From assembly GCF_025802015.1 (NCBI RefSeq), contig NZ_JAOYFC010000001.1:1488001-1552000 (forward strand): a stretch of DNA of 64,000 nucleotides, read 5' to 3'. Positions 25,601 through 35,355 of this stretch are shown piece by piece. Origin of the DNA: Falsihalocynthiibacter halioticoli. Lineage in GTDB: Bacteria; Pseudomonadota; Alphaproteobacteria; Rhodobacterales; Rhodobacteraceae. The notes under the pieces were generated by a model. That model did no database searches, was not told the DNA's origin, and saw only the letters and a list, made by a program, of their open reading frames with translations. How positions within the stretch are numbered: position 1 is the stretch's first letter; the number at the start of each line of letters is the position of its first letter. Made by a program: the position numbers and the translations under genes.

Positions 25601-26134
25601 GAAATCAAGCCGAACGGGGCCGGTATCGCCTGGTGGGAAGATATCTATAATCCCACCGCGTACCGCATAGTCGCCCGGTTCAGTTACGGTCGCGGTCTGG
25701 CTAAACCCCATGCGCACAAGGAAGGCCCGCAGTTCGGCTTCGTTTACCCGTTCGCCAACACGCGCCGAGAAAGCAGAGATTTTCAGGACATCCCGCGCCG
25801 GAACACGTTGCGTTGCGGCGGCCAGCGTTGTCAGCAATACAAACCGTTTCGGCGCCCCATGCACCAGCCCAGCCAAGACCGCCATCCGCGCCGCTGCTGT
25901 GTCGGCATTGGGCGAAACACGATCATAGGGCAGACAATCCCACCCCGGAAACTCAAGCACGGCTGTATCAGGCGCAAAGAACCCAAGAGCGGCCTTCATC
26001 GCCGCCATGCGCTTGGCGTCACGCGCGATATGAATAACCGCGCCGCCCTGTTTTTCCATTTCCGCGAGCAATAGCTGCGCGTCATAGCCTTCGGGCGCAC
26101 CGCTTTGGGTGAGAGTTTGAGCCTGTTGTGACAA
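22637..26134 (-). CDS. mfd: Transcription-repair coupling factor Mfd
   Basis: DNA translocase that removes stalled RNA polymerase and recruits UvrA. About 1165 residues. In order: UvrB-like N-terminal domains, the RNA polymerase interaction (CarD-like) domain around LTAGDLVVHVDHGVGRFVGLE, the RecG-like helicase with Walker A ICGDVGFGKTEVAM and the DEEQRFG box, helicase motif GRVGRS, and the C-terminal TRCF domain. The frame opens at 26176, but TTG at 26134 is preferred because GGAG lies exactly 6 bases upstream. It is 54 bp from the end of the upstream membrane protein gene in the same orientation. Confidence 0.95.
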   Translation of the reverse strand: MSQQAQTLTQSGAPEGYDAQLLLAEMEKQGGAVIHIARDAKRMAAMKAALGFFAPDTAVLEFPGWDCLPYDRVSPNADTAAARMAVLAGLVHGAPKRFVLLTTLAAATQRVPARDVLKISAFSARVGERVNEAELRAFLVRMGFSQTATVTEPGDYAVRGGIIDIFPPGDTGPVRLDFFGDTLDGLRRFDPVSQRTTDTLNSLELAPVSEVILDEAAITRFRQNYRAEFGAAGTDDPLYEAVSAGRKHQGVEHWLPLFYPKLETLFDYLPKASVVLDDQVTPARTARWEGIADQYETRRLAMSARGGKDKLRMDTVYKPCPPEMLYLDDAAWDTATAAHRVVSWSVLPQSTGLGVFDAGGRVGRNFSPERQQDNVNLFEALGNHIRDRRKQDQVIIASYSEGARERLAGLIEDEGVEGATPIKSFQDVPDGHGGVFLAVWPLEHGFVADGLTVIAEQDVLGDRLIRSVKRKKRAENFLTETQSLTAGDLVVHVDHGVGRFVGLETITAMGAPHECLLLEYAGGDRLYLPVENIELLSRFGHDEGMLDKLGGGAWQAKKAKLKERIRAVADKLIRIAAERALRRAPIMAPPEGMWEAFCARFPYAETEDQLAAIDDTIADMESGHPMDRLICGDVGFGKTEVAMRAAFVAAMSGVQVAVIAPTTLLARQHYKSFSERFRGFPIEVRQLSRFVGSKEAHDTREAIKRGTADIVVGTHALLAKNIRFQNLGLLVIDEEQRFGVTHKERLKEMRSDIHVLTLTATPIPRTLQMSLSGVRDLSIIGTPPVDRLAIHTYVSEFDSVTLREALLREHYRGGQSFYVVPRIKDLPEVEEFLRDQVPEVSFITAHGQMAAGELDDRMNAFYDGKYDVLVATTIVESGLDIPAANTMIVHRADMFGLAQLYQIRGRVGRSKTRAYAYMTTKPRTPLTPTAEKRLRVLGSLDSLGAGFTLASQDLDIRGAGNLLGEAQSGHVREVGYELYQSMLEEAIAKIKSGEGEGLSDDGDQWAPQINLGVPVLIPEDYVPDLDVRLGLYRRLSGLTTKVELEGFAAELIDRFGKLPREVNSLMLVVRIKAMCKRAGIAKLDAGPKGGTIQFHNDKFASPQGLVEFITDQKGKAKVRDNKIVVQRDWANEKDKIKGAFQLAKDLAEKLIAEEKRTKKARAAKG

Positions 26135-26188
26135 GAGCTTCTCCGTCTGGATCAAGTGGCGAGAACGCGCGGGCAAACCGCAGGTGCC

Positions 26189-26713
26189 CTAGCCGAGGGC
26201 GCTGATACTGAGGTTCTGATACATGCCCCAGATCGCGGTGACAAATATAGAAACCATCCCAAGGAACTGCGTATAGAGGCGATGCCGCATGAGTTGCTTA
26301 CAAAGAACCAACCCCGTCATGCCGTTCTCCTGAATCTTCTTGGCTGTCGAGATCGACATAAGCCCAAGGATAGACATTGGAAATGCCATCAGGAACACCG
26401 CTTGCGCAAATTCTACGTGATAGACAAACCCCATGATGACAAGCGTGGTGAGCAAGAAACTCGTGAAGCCGAGCAGCCAGAGGCCAGATACGCCCGAGAT
26501 ATAGAGGATGCGATTGATATTGATCCGCGTCAGGTCTTCGAGGTCGATCATCGCCTGCCCGCCGTTTCGCTTGGCGCGCTGGATCGAATCAAACGGAACC
26601 CCCATCACCCGATGCGCCGCCGAAGACCAAAGAACCGCCAAACCGATCCAATACCAGAAGTTAGAGAACGAGCGCATATCGATGAGCTCGAAAATCATGT
26701 CGTACCAGTCCAA
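26189..26713 (-). CDS. Membrane protein, usually annotated 'component of SufBCD complex'
   Basis: The 174-residue protein has about four membrane helices: FSNFWYWIGLAVLW, then VSGLWLLGFTSFLLTTLVIMG, AVFLMAFPMSILGLMSI and a C-terminal one. The TTG at 26713 (MDWYDMIFELIDM) is preferred over upstream TTG codons because AGGGA precedes it and relatives in Rhodobacteraceae start like this. The common name comes from automatic annotation; nothing in the sequence shows an iron-sulfur role. It lies upstream of mfd and divergent from hemB. Confidence 0.75.
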   Translation of the reverse strand: MDWYDMIFELIDMRSFSNFWYWIGLAVLWSSAAHRVMGVPFDSIQRAKRNGGQAMIDLEDLTRININRILYISGVSGLWLLGFTSFLLTTLVIMGFVYHVEFAQAVFLMAFPMSILGLMSISTAKKIQENGMTGLVLCKQLMRHRLYTQFLGMVSIFVTAIWGMYQNLSISALG

Positions 26714-26838
26714 CTGCGTATCCCTAACTCGTAAATCGGCGCTTTTGGCAAATCTATCCTGTGCCTGAGGCAATTCCTACCCTTGAGGCGCGGGAAAATC
26801 CATGGCACCCAAGGACATCACTGATCCGAGGTATCAAA

Positions 26839-27843
<1,005 letters not shown>

Positions 27844-27892
27844 ACTGGCGAAAATCCGCCCGTTTGAATCTGCCAGTCAGGCACAACATATA

Positions 27893-27921
27893 ATGACATA
27901 GACAAGAGTTTCCCCTATAAT
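27893..27921 (+). promoter_or_regulatory. Near-consensus sigma-70 promoter
   Basis: ATGACA (27893-27898), 17-bp spacer, TATAAT (27916-27921). This is an unusually good match for this genome type. It lies about 75 bp upstream of the YSC84-like gene. A CCCC/GGGG inverted repeat surrounds the -10. Confidence 0.75.
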
Positions 27922-27995
27922 TGGGGGCAATAACGGGCAAATCCTGAAGAACGAGGCACGGATCAAAGCATCCGGCACAGGCAAGAGGACAAGAC

Positions 27996-28574
27996 ATGAG
28001 CACAGATAATTTCAATACTTTTTCCCGACGAGGGTTTCTCGTGAGTGTGGGCGCCGCAGCGGCGCTTGGCACAACAGCATGCAGCAACGGATTGGGCAGC
28101 ACAGGCGCGCAGGACATTGACGCGCGCGTAGATGCGACACTGAACTTCCTATACAGCACCTACCCCGGCACAACTGACCTGCGTGATAAATCTGCGGGTA
28201 TGCTTATTATGCCTGTCGTTACCAAAGCGGGCTTCGGCGTGGGCGGCTCTTATGGACGTGGCGCGCTGCGCATCAACAATGTCACGGTTGATTATTATTC
28301 CGCAACAGAAGCAACAGTCGGCTTTCAAATCGGCGCACAGCAATATGCACACGTGTTGTTCTTTATGACCGAACAAGCCCTCATGGACTTCCGTCATTCC
28401 AGCGGTTGGGCCGCGGGCGCGGACCTCGAATATGCGCTGAACGACAAAGGCGGAAACCTCAACGTTGCAACAACAACAGCGACAGCTCCTGTGATTGCCG
28501 CGATCTTTGGGCAGGCTGGCTTCCTCGCGGGCGCATCGCTCGAGGGCACAAAATACTCACGTATTATTCCGTAA
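27996..28574 (+). CDS. YSC84-like exported protein with twin-arginine signal
   Basis: The 192-residue protein starts with a Tat-type signal (SRRGFLVSVGAAAALG) and an adjacent TTACS that may act as an atypical lipobox. The rest is a YSC84/SYLF-type domain, which binds lipids in relatives (KSAGMLIMPVVTKAGFGVGGSYGRG; C-terminal GQAGFLAGASLEGTKYSRI). It is probably exported folded to the periplasm or held at a membrane. AAGAGG precedes the ATG. A near-consensus promoter lies upstream and a terminator downstream, so it is probably monocistronic and well expressed. Confidence 0.82.
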   Translation: MSTDNFNTFSRRGFLVSVGAAAALGTTACSNGLGSTGAQDIDARVDATLNFLYSTYPGTTDLRDKSAGMLIMPVVTKAGFGVGGSYGRGALRINNVTVDYYSATEATVGFQIGAQQYAHVLFFMTEQALMDFRHSSGWAAGADLEYALNDKGGNLNVATTTATAPVIAAIFGQAGFLAGASLEGTKYSRIIP

Positions 28575-28596
28575 AACGCGACACGACTTATCCATG

Positions 28597-28628
28597 AAAA
28601 AACGGGGCGTCTATGCGCCCCGTTTTCG
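28597..28628. terminator. Bidirectional terminator
   Basis: An 11-bp perfect stem AAAACGGGGCG/CGCCCCGTTTT (28599-28609 with 28616-28626), with A and T flanks, between two convergent genes. Confidence 0.88.
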
Positions 28629-28649
28629 TTTGTAATGACTGGGTATCCC

Positions 28650-29522
28650 TTAGCCCATATGGCGCAGTCGCTTGATCAAACTTGATGTATCCCAGCGGTT
28701 GCCACCGATTTTCTGAACATCTTTATAGAACTGATCAACAAGCGCCGTTACGGGCAGGCTCGCGCCATTCTCATCTGCTGTCTTAAGGCAAATCCCAAGG
28801 TCTTTGCGCATCCAATCGACAGCAAAGCCGTGATCGAACTCATCAGCGAGCATGGTTTTGTAGCGATTTTCCATCTGCCAGCTTCCTGCTGCTCCAGCCG
28901 AAATCGTTTCGATGACCGCCTCACCGTCAAGGCCGGCTTTCTCTGCGAAATGAAGCCCCTCAGAGAGCCCTTGAACAAGACCTGCAATACAAATCTGGTT
29001 CACCATCTTGGTAAGCTGCCCCGCGCCATTCTCGCCCAAGCGGCGGCACACTTTGGCATAGGCTGCGATCATCGGTTCTGCGGCGTCAAAGTCGGCCTGA
29101 TCGCCGCCACACATTACCGACAAGACACCGTTTTCCGCTCCAGCTTGCCCACCCGATACAGGCGCATCAACAAACCCAAGTCCTGCGTCCTTCGCAACTG
29201 CATAAAGCTCGCGCGTCACAGCTGCCGAAACGGTCGTGTGATCCACGAAAATCGCACCCTTTTTCATGGTTGAGAACGCTCCGTTCTCACCCGTGCAAAC
29301 CGAACGCAAATCATCGTCGTTTCCAACACAAGACATAACGAAATCAGCGCCTTCGCTGGCTTCCGCAGGTGTTTTGGCACAGGTGCCACCATGTTCGCTG
29401 ACCCACTTTTCAGCTTTGGCGAATGTACGGTTATAGACTGTTACCTCATGGCCCTTCGCCGCAAGGTGCCCTGCCATCGGATACCCCATAACTCCGAGGC
29501 CCAAAAATGTTATTTTCGCCAT
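28650..29522 (-). CDS. Beta-hydroxyacid dehydrogenase (3-hydroxyisobutyrate dehydrogenase/tartronate semialdehyde reductase family)
   Basis: NAD(P)-dependent dehydrogenase of 290 residues. It has an N-terminal Rossmann motif (FLGLGVMGYPMAGHL), the substrate-binding DAPVSGGQAGAENG motif and the catalytic Lys in GAGQLTKMVNQI (near residue 170). A C-terminal helical domain follows. The family covers 3-hydroxyisobutyrate, 2-hydroxy-3-oxopropionate and succinic semialdehyde (glyoxylate reductase-like) activities. Sequence alone does not decide between them. It stands alone, divergent from the penicillin acylase gene. Confidence 0.85.
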   Translation of the reverse strand: MAKITFLGLGVMGYPMAGHLAAKGHEVTVYNRTFAKAEKWVSEHGGTCAKTPAEASEGADFVMSCVGNDDDLRSVCTGENGAFSTMKKGAIFVDHTTVSAAVTRELYAVAKDAGLGFVDAPVSGGQAGAENGVLSVMCGGDQADFDAAEPMIAAYAKVCRRLGENGAGQLTKMVNQICIAGLVQGLSEGLHFAEKAGLDGEAVIETISAGAAGSWQMENRYKTMLADEFDHGFAVDWMRKDLGICLKTADENGASLPVTALVDQFYKDVQKIGGNRWDTSSLIKRLRHMG

Positions 29523-29626
29523 GTCTTTTCTCCCTTCGCATTATCGCGTAAGTGTCGGTTCACCCTCACGGGCCAATTCGCCTCGCACAGTAGTGTATAC
29601 ATTATCGCCGTCAAGCAGGAGCCTCG

Positions 29627-32107
29627 ATGTCAACCCTATTCAAATGGCTGTTCCGCGTATTTGTTTCTATTCTTGGCCTCGGCATTTTGGCGATTATCGG
29701 CGTCTATTATCTGGCGAGCCGGTCGCTTCCGGAGTATTCGGCAGAATTTGATATCGCTGGCCTGACAGGTGATGTGGAAATCGTGCGTGATAACGCGAAT
29801 GTCCCGCATATTTTCGGCCCAACCGACGAAGACGTGTATTTCGGCCTCGGATTCGCCCATGCACAAGATCGTCTCTGGCAGATGGTCATTATGCGCCGCA
29901 CCGCTGAGGGGCGTTTGTCTGAAGTATTTGGCGAGCGGGCGCTGCCGCTTGATGACATCATGCGCCGCCTTGACCTTTATGATCTGGCGAAACGCTCTGT
30001 GCGGCATCAAGATGCCAAAACCATCGAAATTCTCGAGGCCTATGCCGCCGGTGTGAACGCATGGCTGGAAGAGGTCAACACGGGCGCACGCGGTCGTGGC
30101 GCACCAGAACTGTTCCTCTTCCCCAATACACTCGCGCCTTGGACACCGGCGGATTCTCTGGCCATCGGCAAGCTGATGGCGATGCAACTGTCGGCACATA
30201 TGGAAAACGAGGTCCTCCGCGCCAGAGCAACGCTTGCCCTTCCTCCCGAACGGCTGGCCGACATTATGCCGGATAACGAAGAAGCGCCGATCACCGAGCT
30301 GGCAGATTATGCAGCGCTCTTCCCGAAATCCGTATTTCCGCGCTACGCTGAATATGGTGACATCCCCGCGGATATGGCCCGCCTCTCGCCTTTTAAGGCG
30401 CGCGGAATGGCCGGCGCATCCAACGCTTGGGCCGCTGCTCCCGCGCGATCTGCGAATGGCGGCACACTCCTTGCCAATGACCCGCATCTTGAATTTGCAG
30501 CGCCGTCGATCTGGTATCTTGCGCGGATTGAACTTGAACACGGCGGCATCATCGGCGGCACCATCCCCGGAACGCCCGTCGTTCTTAGCGGACGGAGCGA
30601 TCACCTTGGCTGGGCGATGACATCATCCTATGCCGACGATCAGGATGTGTTCATCGAAAAGCTCAACCCTGACGACCCCGAAGAATACCTGACTCCAGAC
30701 GGCTACAAACGCTTTGAAATTCGCCAAACAATCGTGAAGGTCAAAGACAGTGAGCCGCGCACGCTCACCATGCGTTGGACAGAGAATGGCCCTGTACTTC
30801 CCGCGCGTCACTACGACGTTGGCAAAATCACACCCGCAGGGCATGTGGCCTCGATGAGTTGGACGGCACTATCCCCGCGTGACACGTCGGTTGCGGCCCT
30901 ACTCGCACTTAACCGCGCCACCACAATCGACGAGGCGATAGCGGCGGGTGAAAATTACATCTCAAGCTCCGTCAATATTACGATGGTGACCGCAGATGAA
31001 ATCGCGCTCAAAACATTCGGCGTCCTGCCCAAACGCAGCTACCGTCATCAAACAAAGGGCCGTATTCCTTCGCCTGGTTGGATAGAGCACAACCGCTGGA
31101 ACGGACGCCTGTCCTATGGGCTTAACCCTGAGTACCGCGCTCCGGCCTCGGGTCTGCTGGCCAATACCAACGACAAAGTTATCGATCGGCGCTTCCCCAA
31201 CCACATGAGCTTCCTATGGGGCGACACAGAGCGCGTGAAACGGCTTGAGCGCCTGCTGCAAAGCCGCGATGTGCACACGCGCGAAAGCTTCATGGAAGCC
31301 CAGCTTGATACAGTAAGCCCAACCGCCCGTCGTCTCTTGCCGCTCATCGCCAAAGACCTTTGGTTTAAGGGCGCAACCGCTCCAGAAGGCACGCCAGAGC
31401 GCCAGCGCCAAATCGCGTTGGATTTGTTGGCTGACTGGAATGGCGAGATGAACGAACACCTGCCCGAACCGTTGATCTATGCGGCGTGGATGCGGTCGCT
31501 GCAAACGCGTCTGATCCGCGATGAGCTCGGTCCACTCGAAGAGTCGTTTACTCATATCAACCCCGTATTCCTCGCCCGCGTTTTCCTTGATGTGGATGGT
31601 GCAAGCGCATGGTGCGACGTGGTGCAATCAACCCAGACCGAAGACTGCACAGAAATCGCTCGCATCGCGCTTGACGAGGCGTTGGTTATGCTGCGGGAAC
31701 GGTACAACAAAGACCTTGCATCTCTGCGGTGGGGCGACGCGCATATCGCAACCCATAATCACGCGGTGCTTGGCACCATTCCGGTGCTGAACTGGTTTGT
31801 AAACATCCACCAAAGCACCTCGGGCGGCGACAATACCCTCATGCGCGGCACGACACTCGGAACCGGTCCTGACCCTTTCCAAAACGTGCATGGTGCGGGC
31901 TATCGCGGGGTCTATGATTTTGCGGATCCGGATTCTTCGGTGTTCATCATGTCGACAGGGCAATCAGGCCACCCGCTGTCGCGGTTCTATGATGATCTGG
32001 GAGAGTTGTGGCGGCGCGGCGAGTATATTCCGATGAGCCTCGATCCCGAGCTCGCACGTGCGGGTAGCGTGGGCATCACGGTATTGCGAGCACAGGCTGC
32101 AGAGTAA
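29627..32107 (+). CDS. Penicillin acylase family Ntn hydrolase
   Basis: The 826-residue precursor has an N-terminal membrane/signal helix (residues 8-32), an alpha chain, a linker, and a beta chain starting at the nucleophile Ser265 in GASNAW. This is the usual self-cleavage site of the penicillin acylase/PvdQ family. Further family features are AHAQDRLWQM, NDPHLEFAAPSIWY, and the C-terminal GTGPDPFQNVHGAGYRGVYD followed by GQSGHPLSRFYDD. It probably acts in the periplasm. Substrate is unknown: amide-linked acyl groups such as acyl-homoserine lactones are possible. A hairpin at 32132-32158 follows it. Confidence 0.88.
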   Translation: MSTLFKWLFRVFVSILGLGILAIIGVYYLASRSLPEYSAEFDIAGLTGDVEIVRDNANVPHIFGPTDEDVYFGLGFAHAQDRLWQMVIMRRTAEGRLSEVFGERALPLDDIMRRLDLYDLAKRSVRHQDAKTIEILEAYAAGVNAWLEEVNTGARGRGAPELFLFPNTLAPWTPADSLAIGKLMAMQLSAHMENEVLRARATLALPPERLADIMPDNEEAPITELADYAALFPKSVFPRYAEYGDIPADMARLSPFKARGMAGASNAWAAAPARSANGGTLLANDPHLEFAAPSIWYLARIELEHGGIIGGTIPGTPVVLSGRSDHLGWAMTSSYADDQDVFIEKLNPDDPEEYLTPDGYKRFEIRQTIVKVKDSEPRTLTMRWTENGPVLPARHYDVGKITPAGHVASMSWTALSPRDTSVAALLALNRATTIDEAIAAGENYISSSVNITMVTADEIALKTFGVLPKRSYRHQTKGRIPSPGWIEHNRWNGRLSYGLNPEYRAPASGLLANTNDKVIDRRFPNHMSFLWGDTERVKRLERLLQSRDVHTRESFMEAQLDTVSPTARRLLPLIAKDLWFKGATAPEGTPERQRQIALDLLADWNGEMNEHLPEPLIYAAWMRSLQTRLIRDELGPLEESFTHINPVFLARVFLDVDGASAWCDVVQSTQTEDCTEIARIALDEALVMLRERYNKDLASLRWGDAHIATHNHAVLGTIPVLNWFVNIHQSTSGGDNTLMRGTTLGTGPDPFQNVHGAGYRGVYDFADPDSSVFIMSTGQSGHPLSRFYDDLGELWRRGEYIPMSLDPELARAGSVGITVLRAQAAE

Positions 32108-32131
32108 TCGAAGCAGAAAACCCAAACAGAT

Positions 32132-32158
32132 GCCAAAGCCGCAATCCGCGGCCTTGGC
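32132..32158. terminator. Hairpin between convergent acylase gene and hflX
   Basis: GCCAAAGCCGC (32132-32142) pairs with GCGGCCTTGGC (32148-32158) except for one mismatch. It ends at the hflX stop codon. T runs are weak on both sides, so it is a possible rather than certain terminator. Confidence 0.45.
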
Positions 32159-33439
32159 TTAGAGTTCGCGGAAGTTTTTTTCCTGTCTGGCAGTCCAATA
32201 GACAGAGAGTACAAAGCCATCCTCGGTCTGAACTTCGTTCTCGACCAGCCCTTCCTGAAACAACCACGCGCGCTTTCGTCCATCAGAAAACGGCAAGGTG
32301 ATCTCGCGGCGGGTTTTCGGATCTGTGAGCTTGTCTGACACTTCCTCAAGAAGCGCATCCAGCCCCTCACCCGTCACGGCAGAGGTTGCAAAAACGTTCT
32401 CTTCCCGCTCCGCCTTAGAGGTAAAGCCCTCTTTCGCGTTATCATCAAGCTGGTCGATCTTGTTCCAAACTTCAATGAGCGGCGCGTCTTCGGGAACACC
32501 AAGATCTTTCATGATCTGGCGCACGTCATCGGCCTGCTCTTCGGTCAGCGGCGACGAAATATCCCGTACATGAAGGATTAGATCGGCGTCCAACACCTCT
32601 TCGAGTGTGGCACGGAACGCGGCAACAAGCTGTGTCGGAAGCTCGGAGATAAATCCAACCGTATCAGAGAGAATAACCTGTTTTCCCGAAGGCAATTCAA
32701 CCGAACGCATGGTCGGATCGAGCGTGGCAAACAGCATATCCTTAGCAAAGACTTCTGCGCCCGTTAAACGATTGAAAAGCGTGGATTTCCCCGCGTTGGT
32801 ATAGCCGACCAGAGCCACAACGGGGAACGGCACTTTCGCGCGGCTTTTGCGATGCAACGCGCGTGTTTTGACAACCTTATCAAGCTGACGGCGCAGGCGC
32901 ACCATCTGCTCGTCGATTGCGCGGCGGTCTGCCTCGATCTGGGTCTCACCGGGACCACCGACAAACCCAAGCCCGCCACGTTGGCGCTCAAGGTGGGTCC
33001 ATGCCCGCACCAGACGCGTTCGTTGGTACGCAAGGGCGGCCATCTCGACCTGAAGCACACCCTCACGAGTTCGCGCGCGGTCCGAGAAAATTTCAAGGAT
33101 TAGCCCTGTTCGGTCCAGAACCTTTACGCCCCACTCTTTCTCAAGATTGCGCTGCTGAACCGGTGTCACGGGGCCGTCGATCAACACAAGGTCAACCTTC
33201 ACCGTTTTGAATAGCTGCTTTAACTCTTCGGTCTTGCCCTTACCAAAGAGCCAGCCAGCGCGGGTCTTGGGCACAGGAACAACATCAGAGCCGACAACAT
33301 CGACACCGGGCATGGCCAAAGCCAAAGACACAGCTTCTTCGAGCGCAAAATCCGGGTCGCGGCGATTGCGGTCGTTGCGGAAATCAGGGTGTAATACCCA
33401 GACCGGCGTTACCGCCTGGTCAAGCGTTTCTTCTCCCAT
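32159..33439 (-). CDS. hflX: GTPase HflX
   Basis: Ribosome-associated GTPase that splits stalled or stressed ribosomes. The 426-residue protein has an N-terminal HflX domain (with FGKGKTEELKQL), a coiled linker (LAYQRTRLVRAWTHLERQRG), and the G domain with G1 GYTNAGKST, G3 DTVGFI and G4 NKID. It starts 6 bp after hfq, the classical hfq-hflX pairing. Confidence 0.95.
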   Translation of the reverse strand: MGEETLDQAVTPVWVLHPDFRNDRNRRDPDFALEEAVSLALAMPGVDVVGSDVVPVPKTRAGWLFGKGKTEELKQLFKTVKVDLVLIDGPVTPVQQRNLEKEWGVKVLDRTGLILEIFSDRARTREGVLQVEMAALAYQRTRLVRAWTHLERQRGGLGFVGGPGETQIEADRRAIDEQMVRLRRQLDKVVKTRALHRKSRAKVPFPVVALVGYTNAGKSTLFNRLTGAEVFAKDMLFATLDPTMRSVELPSGKQVILSDTVGFISELPTQLVAAFRATLEEVLDADLILHVRDISSPLTEEQADDVRQIMKDLGVPEDAPLIEVWNKIDQLDDNAKEGFTSKAEREENVFATSAVTGEGLDALLEEVSDKLTDPKTRREITLPFSDGRKRAWLFQEGLVENEVQTEDGFVLSVYWTARQEKNFREL

Positions 33440-33445
33440 TAGGGC

Positions 33446-33679
33446 CTATTCTTCACCTTCATAGAGGCTGATCGGCTGGGATGGCATAATCGTCGAAATC
33501 GCGTGTTTATACACCAATTGCGATTGTCCATCGCGGCGCAGCAATACACAGAAATTATCAAACCAAGTGATAACACCCTGTAGTTTTACGCCGTTAATCA
33601 GGAAAATTGTTACCGGAACTTTGCTCTTGCGGACATTGTTCAGGAAGGCATCTTGCAGGTTTTGCTTATCGGCAGCCAT
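33446..33679 (-). CDS. hfq: RNA chaperone Hfq
   Basis: Sm-like hexameric protein that pairs small RNAs with mRNAs. The 77-residue protein has Sm1 (VTIFLINGVKLQGVITWFDN) and Sm2 (YKHAISTIMP) with the YKHA uridine-binding motif, and a short C-terminal tail as in alphaproteobacteria. AAAAAGG precedes the ATG. It lies 156 bp after trkH and leads hflX. Confidence 0.97.
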   Translation of the reverse strand: MAADKQNLQDAFLNNVRKSKVPVTIFLINGVKLQGVITWFDNFCVLLRRDGQSQLVYKHAISTIMPSQPISLYEGEE

Positions 33680-33835
33680 TGTTCGTTACCTTTTTCTTGT
33701 CTTTACGCCAGCGCGGCGGGCTGTTCTCGTTTCTTAAGTCTGAGTATGGGGATACCGCGACCGAGTTTCCAGTGAAAAAGCAAAAGAATTTTTAAGTCCA
33801 ATAACATCGGCGTGTAGTGACGCCCACGTCAGGCA

Positions 33836-35350
33836 TCAATTCCGCCAGCTTTCCGGATTGAACAAGGCCACAAACGCAAGGGTTTCAAGCCGCCCCAGCA
33901 CCATCGCGGCGGCCAGTACACCTTTGGCAAGCGGCGAGAGCGTTGCATAGGAAATCGGTGTTTCGGTCGCTGTTGCGGCCAGCGGCCCCGTTGTTGAAAG
34001 TGCGGCAACGGTCAGGACCATCGCCTCTTCAAAGCTGTGTCCAAGGAGGGACAGCAGCGCAGCGACAACCGCAATCGAAATGGCAAACAGCATAAAGAAG
34101 ATCCACGCCACATAAGCACCGCGCCTGCGAAGATGCCTTGCCATGCCGCCCGCCCCAGCAACGCTTGAGGGGTGTACGAGCTTCTCGAGTTCACGCTGAC
34201 CGTTCTTGTAAAGCGCATAGACCCGCAAGAGCTTTACGCCCCCCGCGGTGGTCGCCACGCCGCCGCCGACAATGGCCAGCCCCATAAGAATCATTCCCGG
34301 TGTGTTGAGCCCAGACCAATCGCGCGCCTCATCCCAAGATGATCCTTCAAAACCGGTCGTGGTCAGAAATGAAATCGTCGCAAAAACGCCGCCCCAGAGG
34401 GCCTTGAGAGATGTTTCAAAATCATCAACCGAGTCCACCTCAAGCGCGCCGTACCAATGCCGTACAAACAGCAGTGACGGCACACAGACCATCAAGAACA
34501 CAGCAATGCGGATTTCGGGATTTTTGGCGAGCGCTTTGGGTGTTCGATCACGCCATTCGCCGGAGAATACCAATCGCGACAACCCAAAGAGCAATACGAG
34601 AAAGACCAACATCTCTCCAACCATACCGGATTCGGATGTTTTGAGCCCGCCGGTTGCCGAGATGCCACTCGTGGACATCGCGGACATTGCATGGATCAAC
34701 GCGACAAACGCCCTGTCGCCCGCAAGGGTCAATCCAACCCAAAGAAGCCCCGTCACAACCACGTAAATTGGAACCAGTTTACGAGACCAACGCATCAACC
34801 GTGTACTGCCGTCCGCAATTTCGGTGATTTGCGAAGCACTTGTGCCAATCTTGTCGTGCTGGATCGTCATCACTTCAAAGCCGCCGATATTTAGCGGCGC
34901 GAGAATCGCAGCGGCCGTAATCCAGACAAACAGGCCGCCCATCCAAGCCACCAATGCGCGCCAAAGGTGAACCGACTCCGGCAAGCGATCAGGCAGATCA
35001 TAGAGCGTCGCACCTGTGGTTGTGATGGATGACACCATCTCGAAATAGGCGTTGAAGAACGTCGTGTTGCCCACAGATTGGTGCAGCGGAATCGCCAACA
35101 AAAGCGGCAGCGCGGCAAAACAGGCCAGCAATGACAAAAGATGGCTACGTGCGGCGTCTTTGGCTTTGTAGTTAGCAGTTGCGAGCGCGAAAAGCCCCGT
35201 GAGCGCAAAGAACAACAGAGCCGAATAGCCAAACACCCGCATCGTTTCGAAATCGCGCGTGGCAGCTGCATGGAAACCAGGCACCAGCATCGCAGCAGAG
35301 CCGATCCCCATCAGGATCACAAACAGTGGGAGATGCAGCAGACGCGACAT
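33836..35350 (-). CDS. trkH: Trk potassium uptake membrane subunit TrkH
   Basis: Potassium-translocating subunit of the Trk system in the inner membrane, 504 residues with about 10-12 helices and pore loops. Pore-loop-like segments include SSITTTGATLYDLPDRLPES, SAMSTSGISATGG, SFLTTTGFEGSSWDEA and AALSTTGPLA, the four repeats of the selectivity filter. It follows trkA by 5 bp, so channel and gating ring are made together. Confidence 0.93.
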   Translation of the reverse strand: MSRLLHLPLFVILMGIGSAAMLVPGFHAAATRDFETMRVFGYSALLFFALTGLFALATANYKAKDAARSHLLSLLACFAALPLLLAIPLHQSVGNTTFFNAYFEMVSSITTTGATLYDLPDRLPESVHLWRALVAWMGGLFVWITAAAILAPLNIGGFEVMTIQHDKIGTSASQITEIADGSTRLMRWSRKLVPIYVVVTGLLWVGLTLAGDRAFVALIHAMSAMSTSGISATGGLKTSESGMVGEMLVFLVLLFGLSRLVFSGEWRDRTPKALAKNPEIRIAVFLMVCVPSLLFVRHWYGALEVDSVDDFETSLKALWGGVFATISFLTTTGFEGSSWDEARDWSGLNTPGMILMGLAIVGGGVATTAGGVKLLRVYALYKNGQRELEKLVHPSSVAGAGGMARHLRRRGAYVAWIFFMLFAISIAVVAALLSLLGHSFEEAMVLTVAALSTTGPLAATATETPISYATLSPLAKGVLAAAMVLGRLETLAFVALFNPESWRN

Positions 35351-35355
35351 GGCGG

